Shown piece by piece: positions 1 through 12,459 of a stretch of 64,000 bases of DNA (positions are counted from its first letter, which is position 1; every line of letters starts with the position of its first letter). The stretch comes from Aeromicrobium chenweiae. Its GTDB lineage: Bacteria > Actinomycetota > Actinomycetes > Propionibacteriales > Nocardioidaceae. Below the pieces are notes generated by a model. That model was not told the origin of the DNA and did not search any database. It worked only from the letters and a program-made list of their open reading frames with translations. The position numbers and the translations under genes were made by a program. The stretch covers positions 2,108,001 to 2,172,000 of the forward strand of contig NZ_CP026952.1 of NCBI RefSeq assembly GCF_003065605.1, in the 5' to 3' direction.

Positions 1-24
1 TCGGGCGATCGGCCATGAGCGGCG

Positions 25-861
25 TCACGACCCTACAAGTTCGGCGTTGACGCGAGCCGCAGAATCGCGGAGGGCCTGCACGTCCGGACCGGCCGCGAGC
101 ACGCCGCGCGACGTCGACGCGATGACGTTGTCGATCACGCCGCCGAACAGCCGACGGATGTCGTCCGCGGTCCCGCCCTGGGCACCGAGGCCGGGGACCA
201 GCAGCGGGCCGTTGATCGCGAGGTCCTCGTCCGCCTCCCCGATCGTGGCACCCACGACGGCGCCGTAGGCGCCCATCGGCGACGCACCGGCGTTGAGCTC
301 GGCGAGCTGCCTCAGGATGCCGCCCGCCACGGTCTCGTCGGCCGGTCCGCCCGCCGCCGGCGGACGCAGGGCGTGCTGCACCTCGGGCCCCTCCGGGTTG
401 GAGGTCAGGGCGAGCACGAACACGCCGGCGTCGTTCTTCTCGGCCACCTCGAAGAACGGGGTGAGCGAGCCGAAGCCGAGGTACGGGCTGACGGTGACCG
501 CGTCGGCGGCCATCGGGGCGTCGTCGTCGAGGTACGCGTCGGCGTACGCCTGGGCGGTCGAGCCGATGTCCCCACGCTTGACGTCCAGGACGACGAGCGA
601 GCCGGTGTGCCGCAGGTCCTCGATCGTCCGTTCCAGCACGACCACTCCCCTGGCGCCGAAGCGCTCGAAGAACGCCGACTGCGGCTTGACGAACGCGACG
701 TGGCCGGCGAACGCCTCGACGCAGGTGCTGGCGAACCGGTCGAGTCCCTCGACCGAGTCCGGCAGGCCCCACTGCTCGAGCAGCGCGGCGTGCGGGTCGA
801 TGCCAACGCACGCGGGACCGTACGCCTGCATCGCCACCCGGGCGCGCGACCCGAAGCTCAT
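25..861 (-). CDS. pyrF: Orotidine 5'-phosphate decarboxylase (type 2)
   Basis: PyrF decarboxylates OMP to UMP, the last step of cytoplasmic de novo UMP synthesis. The 278-residue length and the motif VVLDVKRGDIGSTA (catalytic Lys and Asp) fit the long type 2 OMP decarboxylase of actinobacteria rather than the shorter type 1 enzyme. The ATG at 861 was chosen because the protein then begins MSFGSRARVAM and a strong purine-rich ribosome-binding site (GGGGGAGGGG) lies just upstream; the open frame runs further upstream but only through carB shadow sequence. It is the last visible gene of the pyr operon. Unlike the other junctions, which overlap, it is separated from carB by 85 bases holding a hairpin. 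Confidence 0.95.
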   Translation of the reverse strand: MSFGSRARVAMQAYGPACVGIDPHAALLEQWGLPDSVEGLDRFASTCVEAFAGHVAFVKPQSAFFERFGARGVVVLERTIEDLRHTGSLVVLDVKRGDIGSTAQAYADAYLDDDAPMAADAVTVSPYLGFGSLTPFFEVAEKNDAGVFVLALTSNPEGPEVQHALRPPAAGGPADETVAGGILRQLAELNAGASPMGAYGAVVGATIGEADEDLAINGPLLVPGLGAQGGTADDIRRLFGGVIDNVIASTSRGVLAAGPDVQALRDSAARVNAELVGS

Positions 862-879
862 GCCCCCTCCCCCGTGGCC

Positions 880-926
880 CTGACGTTCTGACCCGACACG
901 CCGGGCGTGTCCCGCAGGAACGTCAG
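880..926 (-). repeat. Two-part inverted repeat in the carB-pyrF gap
   Basis: Outer arms CTGACGTTC and GAACGTCAG (9 bp, perfect) enclose inner arms GACACGCC and GGCGTGTC (8 bp) around a single-base loop. As RNA this gives a stable hairpin about 20 bases before the pyrF ribosome-binding site. There is no T-tract, so a simple intrinsic terminator is not supported. It could attenuate pyrF, protect the upstream mRNA or be a dispersed repeat. Confidence 0.6.
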
Positions 927-946
927 GCTCAGCGGGGACGTGCGGA

Positions 947-4266
<3,320 letters not shown>

Positions 4267-4267
<1 letters not shown>

Positions 4268-5385
4268 CAGGCATCCACCTTCGCTGCGTTCATGAGGTCG
4301 ACGAACCGGTCGAACAGGTAGGCCGCGTCGTGCGGACCGGCTCCTGCCTCCGGGTGGTACTGGACGCTGAACGCCGGGGCGTCCAGCAGGGCGAGACCCT
4401 CGACGACCTGGTCGTTGAGGCCGACGTGGGTCACGCGGGCCGGGCCGTACGGCGTGTCGAACGAGCCGTCCAGCGGCGCGTCGACGGCGAAGCCGTGGTT
4501 GTGGCTCGTGATCTCCACCCGTCCGGTGGTCAGGTCCTGGACCGGCTGGTTGATGCCGCGGTGGCCGTACTTGAGCTTGTACGTGCCCAGGCCGAGCGCG
4601 CGGCCGAACATCTGGTTGCCGAAGCAGATGCCGAAGAACGGCACCCGCCGCTCGAGCACCTGCTGCAGCAGGCCCACGACGTCGCCGGCGGCCGCCGGGT
4701 CGCCGGGGCCGTTGGACATGAACACGCCGTCCGGCGAGACCGCCAGGACGTCGTCGATCGTGGAGTGCGCCGGCAGGACGTGCACCTCGACCCCGCGCTC
4801 GGACATGCGCCGCGGCGTCATCCCCTTGATGCCCAGGTCGATCGCGGCGACGGTGAACCGCTTCTCCCCCACGGCCGGGACGACGTACGTCTCGGTCGTG
4901 GAGACCTCGCCGGCGAGGTTCGCCCCGGCCATGCTCGGCGCGGACCGGACGGCGTCCAGGAGGGCGTCGACGTCGGTCGAGACCGAGCTGATGCCCGCGC
5001 GCATCGCGCCGCGCTCACGCAGGTGACGGGTCAGCGCACGGGTGTCGACGCCGCTGATTCCGACGACGCCCTGGCGGTCGAGCTCGTCCGCGAGCGGGTG
5101 CGTCGAGCGCCAGTTGCTCGGCACCCGGGCGGGATCGCGCACGACGTAGCCGGCGACCCAGATCTTGGACGACTCGTGGTCCTCGCGGTTGACGCCGGTG
5201 TTGCCGATGTGCGGAGCGGTCATCGCCACGATCTGGCGGCGGTACGACGGGTCGGTCAGCGTCTCCTGGTAGCCGGTCATGCCGGTGTTGAACACGATCT
5301 CACCGATCGTCTCACCGACGGCGCCGTACGCCTCGCCGCGGAACACGCGGCCGTCCTCGAGCACGAGGATCGCCTCGGTCGTCAT
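4267..5385 (-). CDS. carA: Carbamoyl-phosphate synthase small subunit (glutaminase)
   Basis: CarA hydrolyses glutamine and channels ammonia to CarB. The 372-residue protein has the N-terminal CPSase small-chain domain and a C-terminal class I glutamine amidotransferase domain. The nucleophile elbow reads FFGICFGNQ (catalytic Cys) and the catalytic His-Glu pair is in VQYHPEA near the C-terminus. Its ATG overlaps the pyrC stop as ATGA, and its stop overlaps the carB start, so all three genes are tightly coupled. Confidence 0.97.
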
Positions 5386-6680
5386 GAAGTCACACCTTTC
5401 ACGAGTGCACGGTCCTGGACGGTCGGTCGGCCACGCAGGAACGTGGCGACGACCTCGCCCGGCAGGGTCAGGCCGGCGTAGGGGTTGTTGCGGGACAGCG
5501 ACGCGGTGTCGCGGGGGTCGATGGTGCGCGACGCGTCGGGGTCGACGAGCACCAGGTTCGCGGGCTCACCCACGGCGAGCGGGCGGCCCTGGTTGGTGAC
5601 CCGGCCGATCTCGGCGGGCTTGGTCGACATCGCGGTCGCGACCTGCGCCCAGGTCAGGCGGCCCGTGTCGACCATCGTCTGCTGGACGACCGACAGCGCG
5701 GTCTCCAGGCCGAGCATGCCGAAGGCCGCCGCGGACCACTCGCACTCCTTGTCCTCCATGGGGTGCGGGGCGTGGTCGGTCGCGACGATGTCGATCGTGC
5801 CGTCGGCCAGGCCCTCACGGACCGCCTCGACGTCGTCGTTGGAGCGCAGCGGCGGGTTGACCTTGTAGATCGGGTCGTAGCTGCGGACGAGGTCGTCGCT
5901 CAGCAGCAGGTGGTGCGGCGTGACCTCGGCGGTGACGTCGATGCCCCGGCTCTTGGCCCAGCGGACGATCTCGACCGATCCGCGCGTCGAGAGGTGGCAC
6001 ACGTGCAGGCGGGAGCCGACGTGCTCGGCCAGCAGCACGTCGCGGGCGATGATCGCCTCCTCCGCCACGGCGGGCCAGCCGGTGAGGCCGAGCTCGCCGG
6101 ACAGCGGTCCCTCGTTCATCTGCGCGCCCTCGGTGAGGCGCGGCTCCTGTGCGTGCTGGGCGACGACACCGTCGAACGCCTTGACGTACTCGAGCGCGCG
6201 CCGCATGACGACCGCGTCGGAGACGCACTTGCCGTCATCGGAGAACACCCGGACGCCGGCAGCGGAGTCCGCCATGGCACCGAGCTCGGCGAGCTGCGTG
6301 CCCTGCAGGCCGACCGTGACCGCGCCGACGGGCTGCACGTCGCAGTACCCGCCCTCACGGCCCAGGCGCCAGACCTGCTCGACGACGCCGGCGGTGTCGG
6401 CGACGGGCTCGGTGTTGGCCATCGCGTGGACGCACGTGAAGCCGCCCCGGGCGGCCGCCTGCGAACCGGTCAGGACCGTCTCGGCGTCCTCGCGGCCCGG
6501 CTCGCGGACGTGGGTGTGCAGGTCGACGAGTCCCGGCAGGGCCACGAGGCCCGTGCCGTCGATCTCGACGTCGCCGGTCGCCCCGGCGCCGATCGTGCTG
6601 ATGACCCCGTCCTCGAACGCGATGTCGGTGGGATCCCCGCCCAGGAGCCTGGCCTGGCGGATGACGTACGAGGAGGTCAT
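5382..6680 (-). CDS. pyrC: Dihydroorotase
   Basis: PyrC reversibly cyclises carbamoyl aspartate to dihydroorotate, step three of UMP synthesis. The 432-residue protein has the class I metal-binding motif [10 protein letters not shown] near residue 60 and later metal ligands including VCHLSTRGS and VATDHAPH, so it looks active. The ATG at 6680 overlaps the pyrB stop (ATGA) and follows AACGTG-rich sequence. The reading frame stays open far upstream across pyrB because pyrR lacks its own stop; that extension is antisense-like shadow sequence and is not part of PyrC. Confidence 0.95.
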   Translation of the reverse strand: MTSSYVIRQARLLGGDPTDIAFEDGVISTIGAGATGDVEIDGTGLVALPGLVDLHTHVREPGREDAETVLTGSQAAARGGFTCVHAMANTEPVADTAGVVEQVWRLGREGGYCDVQPVGAVTVGLQGTQLAELGAMADSAAGVRVFSDDGKCVSDAVVMRRALEYVKAFDGVVAQHAQEPRLTEGAQMNEGPLSGELGLTGWPAVAEEAIIARDVLLAEHVGSRLHVCHLSTRGSVEIVRWAKSRGIDVTAEVTPHHLLLSDDLVRSYDPIYKVNPPLRSNDDVEAVREGLADGTIDIVATDHAPHPMEDKECEWSAAAFGMLGLETALSVVQQTMVDTGRLTWAQVATAMSTKPAEIGRVTNQGRPLAVGEPANLVLVDPDASRTIDPRDTASLSRNNPYAGLTLPGEVVATFLRGRPTVQDRALVKGVTS

Positions 6681-7657
6681 GCACGTTCCTTGTCGCTGGA
6701 GAGTTCGTCGGTGCTGGTGTCGTCGGCCGCGCCGCCCAGCAGGAGGTAGAGGACGGCCATGCGGACCGCGACGCCGTTGGTGACCTGCTCGACGATCACC
6801 GACCGGTCGTTGTCGGCCACGTCGGCGGTGATCTCCATGCCCCGGTTCATCGGGCCGGGGTGCATCACGATCGCGTGGTCGGGGAGCCGGTTGAGGCGTG
6901 CGGTGTCGAGCCCGTAGCGGCGCGAGTACTCGCGGGCGCTCGGGAAGTACGACGCGTTCATCCGCTCGGCCTGGACCCGCAGCATCATGACCGCGTCGGC
7001 GTCCTCGAGCGAGGAGTCGAGGTCGTACGACGTGGTGACCGGCCAGTGGCCGACGCCCACGGGCAGCAGGGTCGGCGGGGCAACGATCGTCACGTTGGCG
7101 CCCAGCGTCTTGAGCAGCAGGACGTTGGAGCGCACGACCCGGCTGTGCAGGACGTCGCCGACGATCGTGACGTTCTTGCCCTTGAGGCTGCCGTCGCCGT
7201 CCTTCGCGAGGTGGCGGCGCATCGTGAACGCGTCGAGCAGCGCCTGGGTGGGGTGCTCGTGGGTGCCGTCGCCCGCGTTGATGACCGCGCCCTTGGTCCA
7301 GCGGGCCTGGGCCAGCCGGTGCGGCGCACCGGACGAGGGATGACGGATGATCACCGCGTCGGCGCCCATGGCCTGCAGCGTCAGGGCGGTGTCCTTGAGG
7401 CTCTCGCCCTTCGACACGCTCGAGCCCTTGGCCGAGAAGTTGATGACGTCCGCGCTGAGCCGCTTCGCGGCGGCCTCGAACGAGATGCGCGTCCGGGTCG
7501 AGTCCTCGAAGAACAGGTTGACCACGGTGCGCCCCCGCAGCGTGGGCAGTTTCTTGATCGGCCGGCTCGCGACCCCGAGGAGCTCCTCGGCGGTGTCGAG
7601 GACCTGGATCGCGTCGGCCCGGTCGAGGTCGCCGGCGCTCAGGAGGTTCTTGATCAT
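6677..7657 (-). CDS. pyrB: Aspartate carbamoyltransferase catalytic chain
   Basis: PyrB condenses carbamoyl phosphate with aspartate, the committed step of pyrimidine synthesis. The 326-residue protein has the carbamoyl-phosphate signature [13 protein letters not shown] near residue 53 and HPTQALLD near residue 135, both typical of ATCases. No pyrI regulatory chain is nearby, as expected for a PyrR-regulated operon. The start [11 protein letters not shown] is well placed, and its ATG is where the stop of a correctly framed pyrR would overlap (ATGA). Confidence 0.96.
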   Translation of the reverse strand: MIKNLLSAGDLDRADAIQVLDTAEELLGVASRPIKKLPTLRGRTVVNLFFEDSTRTRISFEAAAKRLSADVINFSAKGSSVSKGESLKDTALTLQAMGADAVIIRHPSSGAPHRLAQARWTKGAVINAGDGTHEHPTQALLDAFTMRRHLAKDGDGSLKGKNVTIVGDVLHSRVVRSNVLLLKTLGANVTIVAPPTLLPVGVGHWPVTTSYDLDSSLEDADAVMMLRVQAERMNASYFPSAREYSRRYGLDTARLNRLPDHAIVMHPGPMNRGMEITADVADNDRSVIVEQVTNGVAVRMAVLYLLLGGAADDTSTDELSSDKERA

Positions 7658-8261
7658 GCGCCACCCCCCGCGGCAGCACGCCCTGGATCGACACGGCGTC
7701 GAGGTCGTCGGTCTCGGCCAGCGAGACCTTGACCCGCTCCACGAGCGAGGTCGGCAGGTTCTTGCCGACGAAGTCCGCCCGGATGGGCAGCTCGCGGTGG
7801 CCGCGGTCGATCAGCACCGCGAGCTGCACGGCCTTGGGCCGGCCCAGCTCGGTCAGGGCGTCCAGCGCGGCGCGGATCGTCCGGCCGGAGAACAGCACGT
7901 CGTCGATCAGCACGACGACCTTGCCGTCGATGTCGTCCGGGATCTCGGTGTGCTCCAGGGCCCGGGCGGGCTTCATGCGCAGGTCGTCGCGGTACATCGT
8001 CACGTCGAGGGCGCCGGCGGTGATCTCACGACCCTCGACCTCGGACATCCGGGACGCGATCCGCCGCGCCAGGTGGACGCCGCGGGTCGGGATGCCCAGC
8101 AGGACGAGACCGGCGGAGTCGCGGTTGCGCTCGAGGATCTCGTGGGTGATGCGGGTCAGGGCCCGGGAGATGTCCTGGTCGTCCAGGACCGTCCGGGCGG
8201 CTGCTGCCGCGGGGGGTTCGTGCAGCGTGTCAGCACGTGCTGCGTCATCGGACGCACTCAT
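7654..8261 (-). CDS. pyrR: Bifunctional pyr operon regulator / uracil phosphoribosyltransferase, frameshifted at its C-terminus
   Basis: PyrR senses UMP/UTP, binds pyr mRNA and has weak uracil phosphoribosyltransferase activity. The PRPP-binding loop reads [14 protein letters not shown] near residue 105, and the N-terminal part resembles PyrR ([14 protein letters not shown]). As written, the frame has no stop and runs through pyrB in a shifted frame into pyrC, giving a false 959-codon ORF. One extra base in the C6 run at 7664-7669 would make the protein end ...VLPRGGGA, with TGA overlapping the pyrB ATG like the other operon junctions. That gives 202 residues, close to family length. A sequencing or assembly indel is most likely; a real frameshift affecting only the last few residues is possible. 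The start has a strong AGAAGGAGG. Confidence 0.88.
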
Positions 8262-8269
8262 GTCTGACC

Positions 8270-8303
8270 TCCTTCTCCGCCTCTCGGGACGGCCGTTAAA
8301 GGA
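8270..8303 (-). promoter_or_regulatory. PyrR-binding RNA hairpin over the pyrR ribosome-binding site
   Basis: On the minus strand the leader contains TCCTTTAA, then GTCCCGAGAGGC, then GGAGAAGGA. This closely follows the known PyrR-binding element (TTTAA...GTCC.AGAGAGGCT...AAGG). TCCTT can pair with AAGGA, closing a hairpin whose 3' arm is the Shine-Dalgarno of pyrR. PyrR bound to UMP should therefore block translation start, as described for mycobacterial pyr leaders, rather than act by transcription attenuation. Confidence 0.8.
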
Positions 8304-8321
8304 TGTCGATGGAACGTCGTC

Positions 8322-8327
8322 ACACTA
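8322..8327 (-). promoter_or_regulatory. Probable -10 of the pyr operon
   Basis: TAGTGT within GATAGTGTG on the minus strand would place the transcript start near 8315, about a dozen bases ahead of the PyrR hairpin. No good -35 is visible, so the call rests on the hexamer and its position. Confidence 0.4.
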
Positions 8328-8413
8328 TCAGCGCGCGACCGTCCCCCCGGACGCGGCTCGGCGGCCCCCACGATCCCGGCGCAAAGCGCCCGGCGAGCCC
8401 CCGGTGCGGACGA

Positions 8414-8459
8414 ACGATGAGGGTTTGCGGCAGCTCCAGCCACCGCAAACCCTCATCGT
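8414..8459 (-). terminator. Perfect 17-bp stem-loop between the wecG-like gene and pyrR
   Basis: Arms ACGATGAGGGTTTGCGG and its exact reverse complement surround a 12-base loop. It lies 36 bases beyond the stop of the wecG-like gene and upstream of the pyr promoter, which fits a terminator insulating the pyr operon. There is no T-tract, so it may instead be a dispersed palindromic repeat. Confidence 0.6.
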
Positions 8460-8494
8460 GGGTCCCCCGGAGGGGACGGGACGCGCGTGCCGGG

Positions 8495-9226
8495 TCAGAA
8501 CCGGGCGGGTCGCCAGTAGTTGGGCAGGACGTACTTGACGAAGACCGGCAGGCACTCAACGAAGTAGCGGCGGAACAACCGGTTCGGCTCCTGCAGGAGG
8601 CGGTAGAACCACTCGAGCTTCATCGCGCGGATCCACCCGGGTGCCATCGTGGCGTGGCCCGCGGCCATGTTGACCGCGCCGCCCACGTTGATCACGACGC
8701 CGTCGAAGCCCGCCTTGCGGACCTCCTCGCCGATCATGTCGCCGAACGGCGGGGTGACCGCCACGATCAGCAGGTCGACGTCGTACTTCTGCAGCTTCTT
8801 GGCCACCCGCTTGGCCTTCCAGTCACGGCGGTTGCCGTGGTCCCGGAAGACGACGTGCAGGCCCGAGTCGTGCAGCTGGCCACGGAAGTCGTCACCCACG
8901 TGCCGGTCGGCGCCGAGGATCGCCGCCTTCTTGCCGTGGAACTGGCGTCCGGCCAGCATCCGCTCGATGAACTCCGAGCCGGTGACCCGTTCGGGGTCGA
9001 TGCCGCGCGAGCGCATGAGCGACACGATCGGCCAGCCGTCGGCCGTGATGTAGTCGGCTCGCTCGATCGTGCGGGCGAACTCGGCGGACTTGGCCGCCAG
9101 CGCCAGGTGGTGCAGGTTGACGGTCTGGATCCGCTTGGGCTCCCGGTCCAGCACCGCCGCGTCGAAGTCGTCGTCGTTCAGGATGCACTTCTCGGCCATC
9201 AGGTCGATCAGCTCGTCGGTGATCAC
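8495..9226 (-). CDS. WecG/TagA/CpsF family glycosyltransferase
   Basis: This family transfers a sugar to a lipid-linked acceptor in teichoic-acid, enterobacterial-common-antigen or exopolysaccharide synthesis; the substrate here is unknown. Family signs are RIQTVNLHHL, YITADGWPIV (the conserved Asp-Gly), GSEFIERML and LLIVAVTPPFGD with VVINVGGAVNMAAG. The GTG at 9226 (VITDEL...) was chosen because AGGGG lies 7 bases upstream; a second GTG at 9262 would add 12 arginine-rich residues. The length is 243 residues. It stands alone between a nusB terminator and the pyr operon, with no other polysaccharide genes in the window. Confidence 0.85.
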   Translation of the reverse strand: MITDELIDLMAEKCILNDDDFDAAVLDREPKRIQTVNLHHLALAAKSAEFARTIERADYITADGWPIVSLMRSRGIDPERVTGSEFIERMLAGRQFHGKKAAILGADRHVGDDFRGQLHDSGLHVVFRDHGNRRDWKAKRVAKKLQKYDVDLLIVAVTPPFGDMIGEEVRKAGFDGVVINVGGAVNMAAGHATMAPGWIRAMKLEWFYRLLQEPNRLFRRYFVECLPVFVKYVLPNYWRPARF

Positions 9227-9288
9227 GTGCGTTCCCCTATTTCTCCCCTGTCGAGACCTCACGGCCTCACAGGTGAAGAGAACGCATC

Positions 9289-9321
9289 CCCCGTTTCATG
9301 ACGCGATCCCATGAGACGGGG
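9289..9321 (-). terminator. Stem-loop after nusB
   Basis: Arms CCCCGTCTCATG and CATGAAACGGGG (12 bp, one mismatch) with a 9-base loop lie 16 bases beyond the nusB stop on the minus strand. A GC-rich stem without a long T-tract is common for actinobacterial terminators. Confidence 0.6.
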
Positions 9322-9336
9322 AACCGAGGCGGGACG

Positions 9337-9747
9337 TCAGCCGATCAGCGTGGGCTTCAGCTCCACGATCCGGCTGAGCAGGCCGTTGACGAACGACGGC
9401 GACTCGTCGGTGGACAGGTCGCTGGCGAGGTTGACCGCCTCGCTGACGGCGACCGCGTCGGGGACGTCGTCGACGTACAGGATCTCGTACGCGCCGATGC
9501 GCAGCAGGTTGCGGTCCACGGCCGGCATGCGGTCGAGGGTCCAGTCCTTCGCGTTGTCGGCGATGATCTCGTCGAGCCGCTCGCGGTGCGCGATGACGCC
9601 CTCGATGAGGGCGACGGCGTACTCGTTGACCGGGTACTCGGCGTCACCGACCCGCTCGGCCAGGGTGCCGCCGGTCGGGAGGTTCTGCGCCTCGGACTCG
9701 AAGAGGATGTCGAGGGCGCGCTTGCGGGATTTCGTCCGTGCAGACAT
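9337..9747 (-). CDS. nusB: Transcription antitermination factor NusB
   Basis: NusB binds boxA RNA with NusE (S10) in antitermination complexes, mainly on rRNA transcripts. The 136-residue, mostly helical protein has family features KRALDILFESEAQ near the N-terminus, and WTLDRMPAVDRNLLRIGAYEILY and DESPSFVNGLLSRI later. Its ATG overlaps the efp stop (TGATG). It is the last gene of a run starting at aroC or further upstream, and is followed by a hairpin. Confidence 0.94.
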   Translation of the reverse strand: MSARTKSRKRALDILFESEAQNLPTGGTLAERVGDAEYPVNEYAVALIEGVIAHRERLDEIIADNAKDWTLDRMPAVDRNLLRIGAYEILYVDDVPDAVAVSEAVNLASDLSTDESPSFVNGLLSRIVELKPTLIG

Positions 9748-10310
9748 CAGGCCTTCACGCGACCGAGATAGCTGGCGTCGCGGGTGTCGACCTTGATCTT
9801 CTCGCCCGTGACGATGAACAGCGGGACCTGGATCTCCTTGCCGGTCTCGAGCGTCGCGGGCTTCGTGCCGCCGCTGGACCGGTCGCCCTGCAGACCCGGA
9901 TCGGTGTGCTGGACGACGAGCTCGACGGACGCCGGCAGCTCGACGAACAGGACGCGTCCCTCGTTCGTCGCGACGACGGCTTCCTGGTTCTCCAGGAGGA
10001 AGCCCGTCGTGTCACCCATGACCTCGGGCGAGACCTCGGTCTGCTCGAACGTCGTGGTGTCCATGAACACGTAGCTCGTGCCGTCGTTGTAGAGGTACTG
10101 CATCGTGCGCTTGTCGACGGTCGCGGTCTCGACCTTGGTGCCGGCGTTGAACGTCTTGTCGACGACCTTGCCCGACTCGACGTTCTTCATCTTGGTCCGG
10201 ACGAAGGCCGGGCCCTTGCCGGGCTTGACGTGCTGGAACTCGACGATGGACCACAGCTGTCCGTCGATGTTGAGCACCATGCCGTTCTTCAGGTCGTTCG
10301 TGGTGGCCAT
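9747..10310 (-). CDS. efp: Translation elongation factor P
   Basis: EF-P binds stalled ribosomes between the P and E sites and restores peptide bond formation at polyproline stretches. The 187-residue protein has the three-domain length. The tip of domain I reads VKPGKGPAF with Lys32 at the position modified in other bacteria. No modifying enzyme gene (epmA, earP, ymfI type) is seen nearby, consistent with actinobacterial EF-P working unmodified. The start overlaps the stop of the peptidase gene (TGATG), and the pepQ-efp-nusB order is conserved in Gram-positives. Confidence 0.96.
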   Translation of the reverse strand: MATTNDLKNGMVLNIDGQLWSIVEFQHVKPGKGPAFVRTKMKNVESGKVVDKTFNAGTKVETATVDKRTMQYLYNDGTSYVFMDTTTFEQTEVSPEVMGDTTGFLLENQEAVVATNEGRVLFVELPASVELVVQHTDPGLQGDRSSGGTKPATLETGKEIQVPLFIVTGEKIKVDTRDASYLGRVKA

Positions 10311-11377
10311 CAGCCAATCTCCAGGAGGTCTTTGGTCATCGTGGTGAGCACCTCGGGGGCACCCGCGGTCACGAGGACGGTGTCTTCGATACGCACTCCC
10401 CCACGGCCGGGCACGTAGATGCCCGGCTCCATCGTGAGGACGGTGCGACTGGTCAGTTTACCTGTGTGCGAACCCGACACGAACGGGTCCTCGTGGATCT
10501 CGAGGCCGACGCCGTGTCCGAGCCCCGTCGTGAAGGCGTGGAGCCATCCTGCGGCCTCCAACGAGCCCCGCGCCGCGGCGTCGGACGCGGACACGTCGAC
10601 ACCGTCACGCAGCAGCTCCAGGCCGGCCGCCTGGGACTCGCGGACCGCTGCGTAGACCTCGCGCTGCCAGTCGTCCGCCCGGCCCAGGACGACCGTGCGG
10701 GTGCAGTCGGCGTGGTAGCCGTCGACACGCGCGCCGAAGTCGGCCTTGAGCAGGTCGCCCGTCGCCAGGACGCGGTCGGTGGGGCTGTGGTGCGGTATCG
10801 CGGTGTGGGGGCCGGAGGCGAGGATCGTGTCGAAGCCGATCGCCTCGGCGCCGAGGTCGAGCATCGCGTTCTCGAGGTCGCGGGCGACCTGGCGCTCGGT
10901 GCGCCCGACGAGCGGGCCGGCCAGCACCTGCTCGAGGGCGCGCGTCGAGATGTCGCACGCGCTGCGCAGCGCCTCCACCTCGACGTCGTCCTTGACCTCG
11001 CGCAACGACTCCACGACCCGCCCGCCGCTGCGCAGCGTCGTGGTCGGCAGCAGCTCGGCCAGCCGGGCGTGGGCGTCGACGCTCAGCGTGTGCGACTCGA
11101 TGCCGTACGTGCCCTCGGCCGTCCGCTCGGCCATGCCGCCGAGCAGGTCGCGGGTGATGACGTGCTCGAGGTCGGGCAGCTCGTCGGCGGCCTGGTCCCG
11201 GTAGCGGCCGTCGGTCAGGAACACCGCGTCGCCGTGCGTGGGCACGAACAGGGCGCCGTTGGAGCCGGTGAACCCGGTCAGGTAGCGGACGTTGACCAAC
11301 GTGGTCACGAACAGGCCCGCGAGGTCGCGGTCGGCGAGCTCGTGCACCAGGCGCGTGCGGCGTGCGGCCGTGCTCAC
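10310..11377 (-). CDS. Xaa-Pro peptidase (M24 family)
   Basis: M24 dinuclear-metal peptidase that cleaves X-Pro bonds, probably recycling cytoplasmic peptides. The N-terminal creatinase-like domain ([14 protein letters not shown]) is followed by the pita-bread catalytic domain with metal ligands in [17 protein letters not shown] (two Asp), [12 protein letters not shown] (His), LTMEPGIY (Glu) and VRIEDTV (Glu). The GTG at 11377 overlaps the aroB stop (GTGA) and gives 355 residues, the normal length; further upstream the frame is shadow sequence. PepP versus PepQ specificity cannot be decided from sequence alone. Confidence 0.92.
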   Translation of the reverse strand: MSTAARRTRLVHELADRDLAGLFVTTLVNVRYLTGFTGSNGALFVPTHGDAVFLTDGRYRDQAADELPDLEHVITRDLLGGMAERTAEGTYGIESHTLSVDAHARLAELLPTTTLRSGGRVVESLREVKDDVEVEALRSACDISTRALEQVLAGPLVGRTERQVARDLENAMLDLGAEAIGFDTILASGPHTAIPHHSPTDRVLATGDLLKADFGARVDGYHADCTRTVVLGRADDWQREVYAAVRESQAAGLELLRDGVDVSASDAAARGSLEAAGWLHAFTTGLGHGVGLEIHEDPFVSGSHTGKLTSRTVLTMEPGIYVPGRGGVRIEDTVLVTAGAPEVLTTMTKDLLEIG

Positions 11378-12459
11378 GAGATCGCCCGGTAGGAGTCCAG
11401 CAGCACCGACTCGTCGGGCCCCGCGAGGATGGCCGGCTCCTCCAGCCCCTCGAGCACCACGAAGCGCAGCTGGTCGCCGCGGGTCTTCTTGTCCAGGCGC
11501 ATCGAGGCCAGCAGCGGCTCCCAGGTGCCCGGGCGGTACGCCGTGGGCAGGCCGATGATCTCGAGGACCGATCGGTGACGATCCAGCAGGTGCTTGTCGA
11601 TCGAGCCGGTGCGGTGGGCGAGCTCGGCGACGAACACCATGCCGATCGCGATGGCCTCGCCGTGCCGGATCCGGTAGCCCTCGAACCGCTCGATCGCGTG
11701 ACCGAGCGTGTGGCCGTAGTTGAGGGCCTCGCGACCGATCGATCCGTCGGCCCCGGTCTCGTGCAGGTCGGTGGCCACGGTGCGGGCCTTGACCGCGATC
11801 CCCTTGGTGATCAGCTCGGCGACGATCGAGGAGCCCGGGTCGGCGATGGTCTCGGGCGCCGCCTCGATGAGCTCGAGGATCGACCGGTCGGCGATGAACC
11901 CGCACTTGGCGACCTCGGCCAGCCCGCTGCGCATCTCGGCGGGCGGCAGGGTCTGCAGGACGTCCAGGTCGCACAGCACGCCGACCGGCTCGTGGAACGC
12001 GCCGACGAGGTTCTTGCCCTGCGCGGTGTTGATGCCGGTCTTGCCGCCGACGGCGGCGTCGACCATGCCCAGCACCGTGGTCGGGACGTTGACGAAGCGG
12101 ACGCCACGCAACCAGCTCGCGGCGACGAAGCCGGCCAGGTCGGTGGTCGCTCCCCCGCCGAGGCCCACGATGACGTCCGAGCGGGTGAACCCGCTCTCGC
12201 CCAGCACCTTCCAGCAGAAGGTGAGGACGTCGGCGGTCTTGGCCTGCTCGCTGTCGGGCACCTCGATCAGGTGGACGTCGAGCTGATCGGCCACGAGCGG
12301 CCGGCGCAGGATCTCCGCCTGGTGGCGCATCGAGGGCGCGTGGATGATCGCGACCCGGAGCACGTCCTCGCCCACCAGCCCGCGCAGCTGGTCCTGGACG
12401 CCGTTGCCGATCACCACGTCGTACGGGTGCGCGGTCGGGACCGTCAGGCGCGTGGTCAT
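11374..12459 (-). CDS. aroB: 3-dehydroquinate synthase
   Basis: AroB converts DAHP to 3-dehydroquinate, step two of the shikimate pathway, using NAD and a divalent metal. The 361-residue protein shows the NAD-binding GLGGGATTDLAGFVAASW near residue 95, VPTTVLGMVDAAVGGKTGIN, and metal-binding LNYGHTLGHAIE. It overlaps aroK upstream (ATGA) and the peptidase downstream (GTGA). The run aroC-aroK-aroB is the usual actinobacterial cluster. Confidence 0.96.
   Translation of the reverse strand: MTTRLTVPTAHPYDVVIGNGVQDQLRGLVGEDVLRVAIIHAPSMRHQAEILRRPLVADQLDVHLIEVPDSEQAKTADVLTFCWKVLGESGFTRSDVIVGLGGGATTDLAGFVAASWLRGVRFVNVPTTVLGMVDAAVGGKTGINTAQGKNLVGAFHEPVGVLCDLDVLQTLPPAEMRSGLAEVAKCGFIADRSILELIEAAPETIADPGSSIVAELITKGIAVKARTVATDLHETGADGSIGREALNYGHTLGHAIERFEGYRIRHGEAIAIGMVFVAELAHRTGSIDKHLLDRHRSVLEIIGLPTAYRPGTWEPLLASMRLDKKTRGDQLRFVVLEGLEEPAILAGPDESVLLDSYRAIS

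Noticed and set aside
880..926. Intrinsic terminator of the pyr operon
   Set aside because: No T-tract, and pyrF with a strong ribosome-binding site follows at once, so termination here would isolate pyrF without a promoter.
5382..8261. 959-codon open frame suggesting a PyrR-PyrC fusion
   Set aside because: Its middle is pyrB read in the wrong frame; the frame is open only because pyrR lost its stop. pyrB and pyrC have normal starts of their own.
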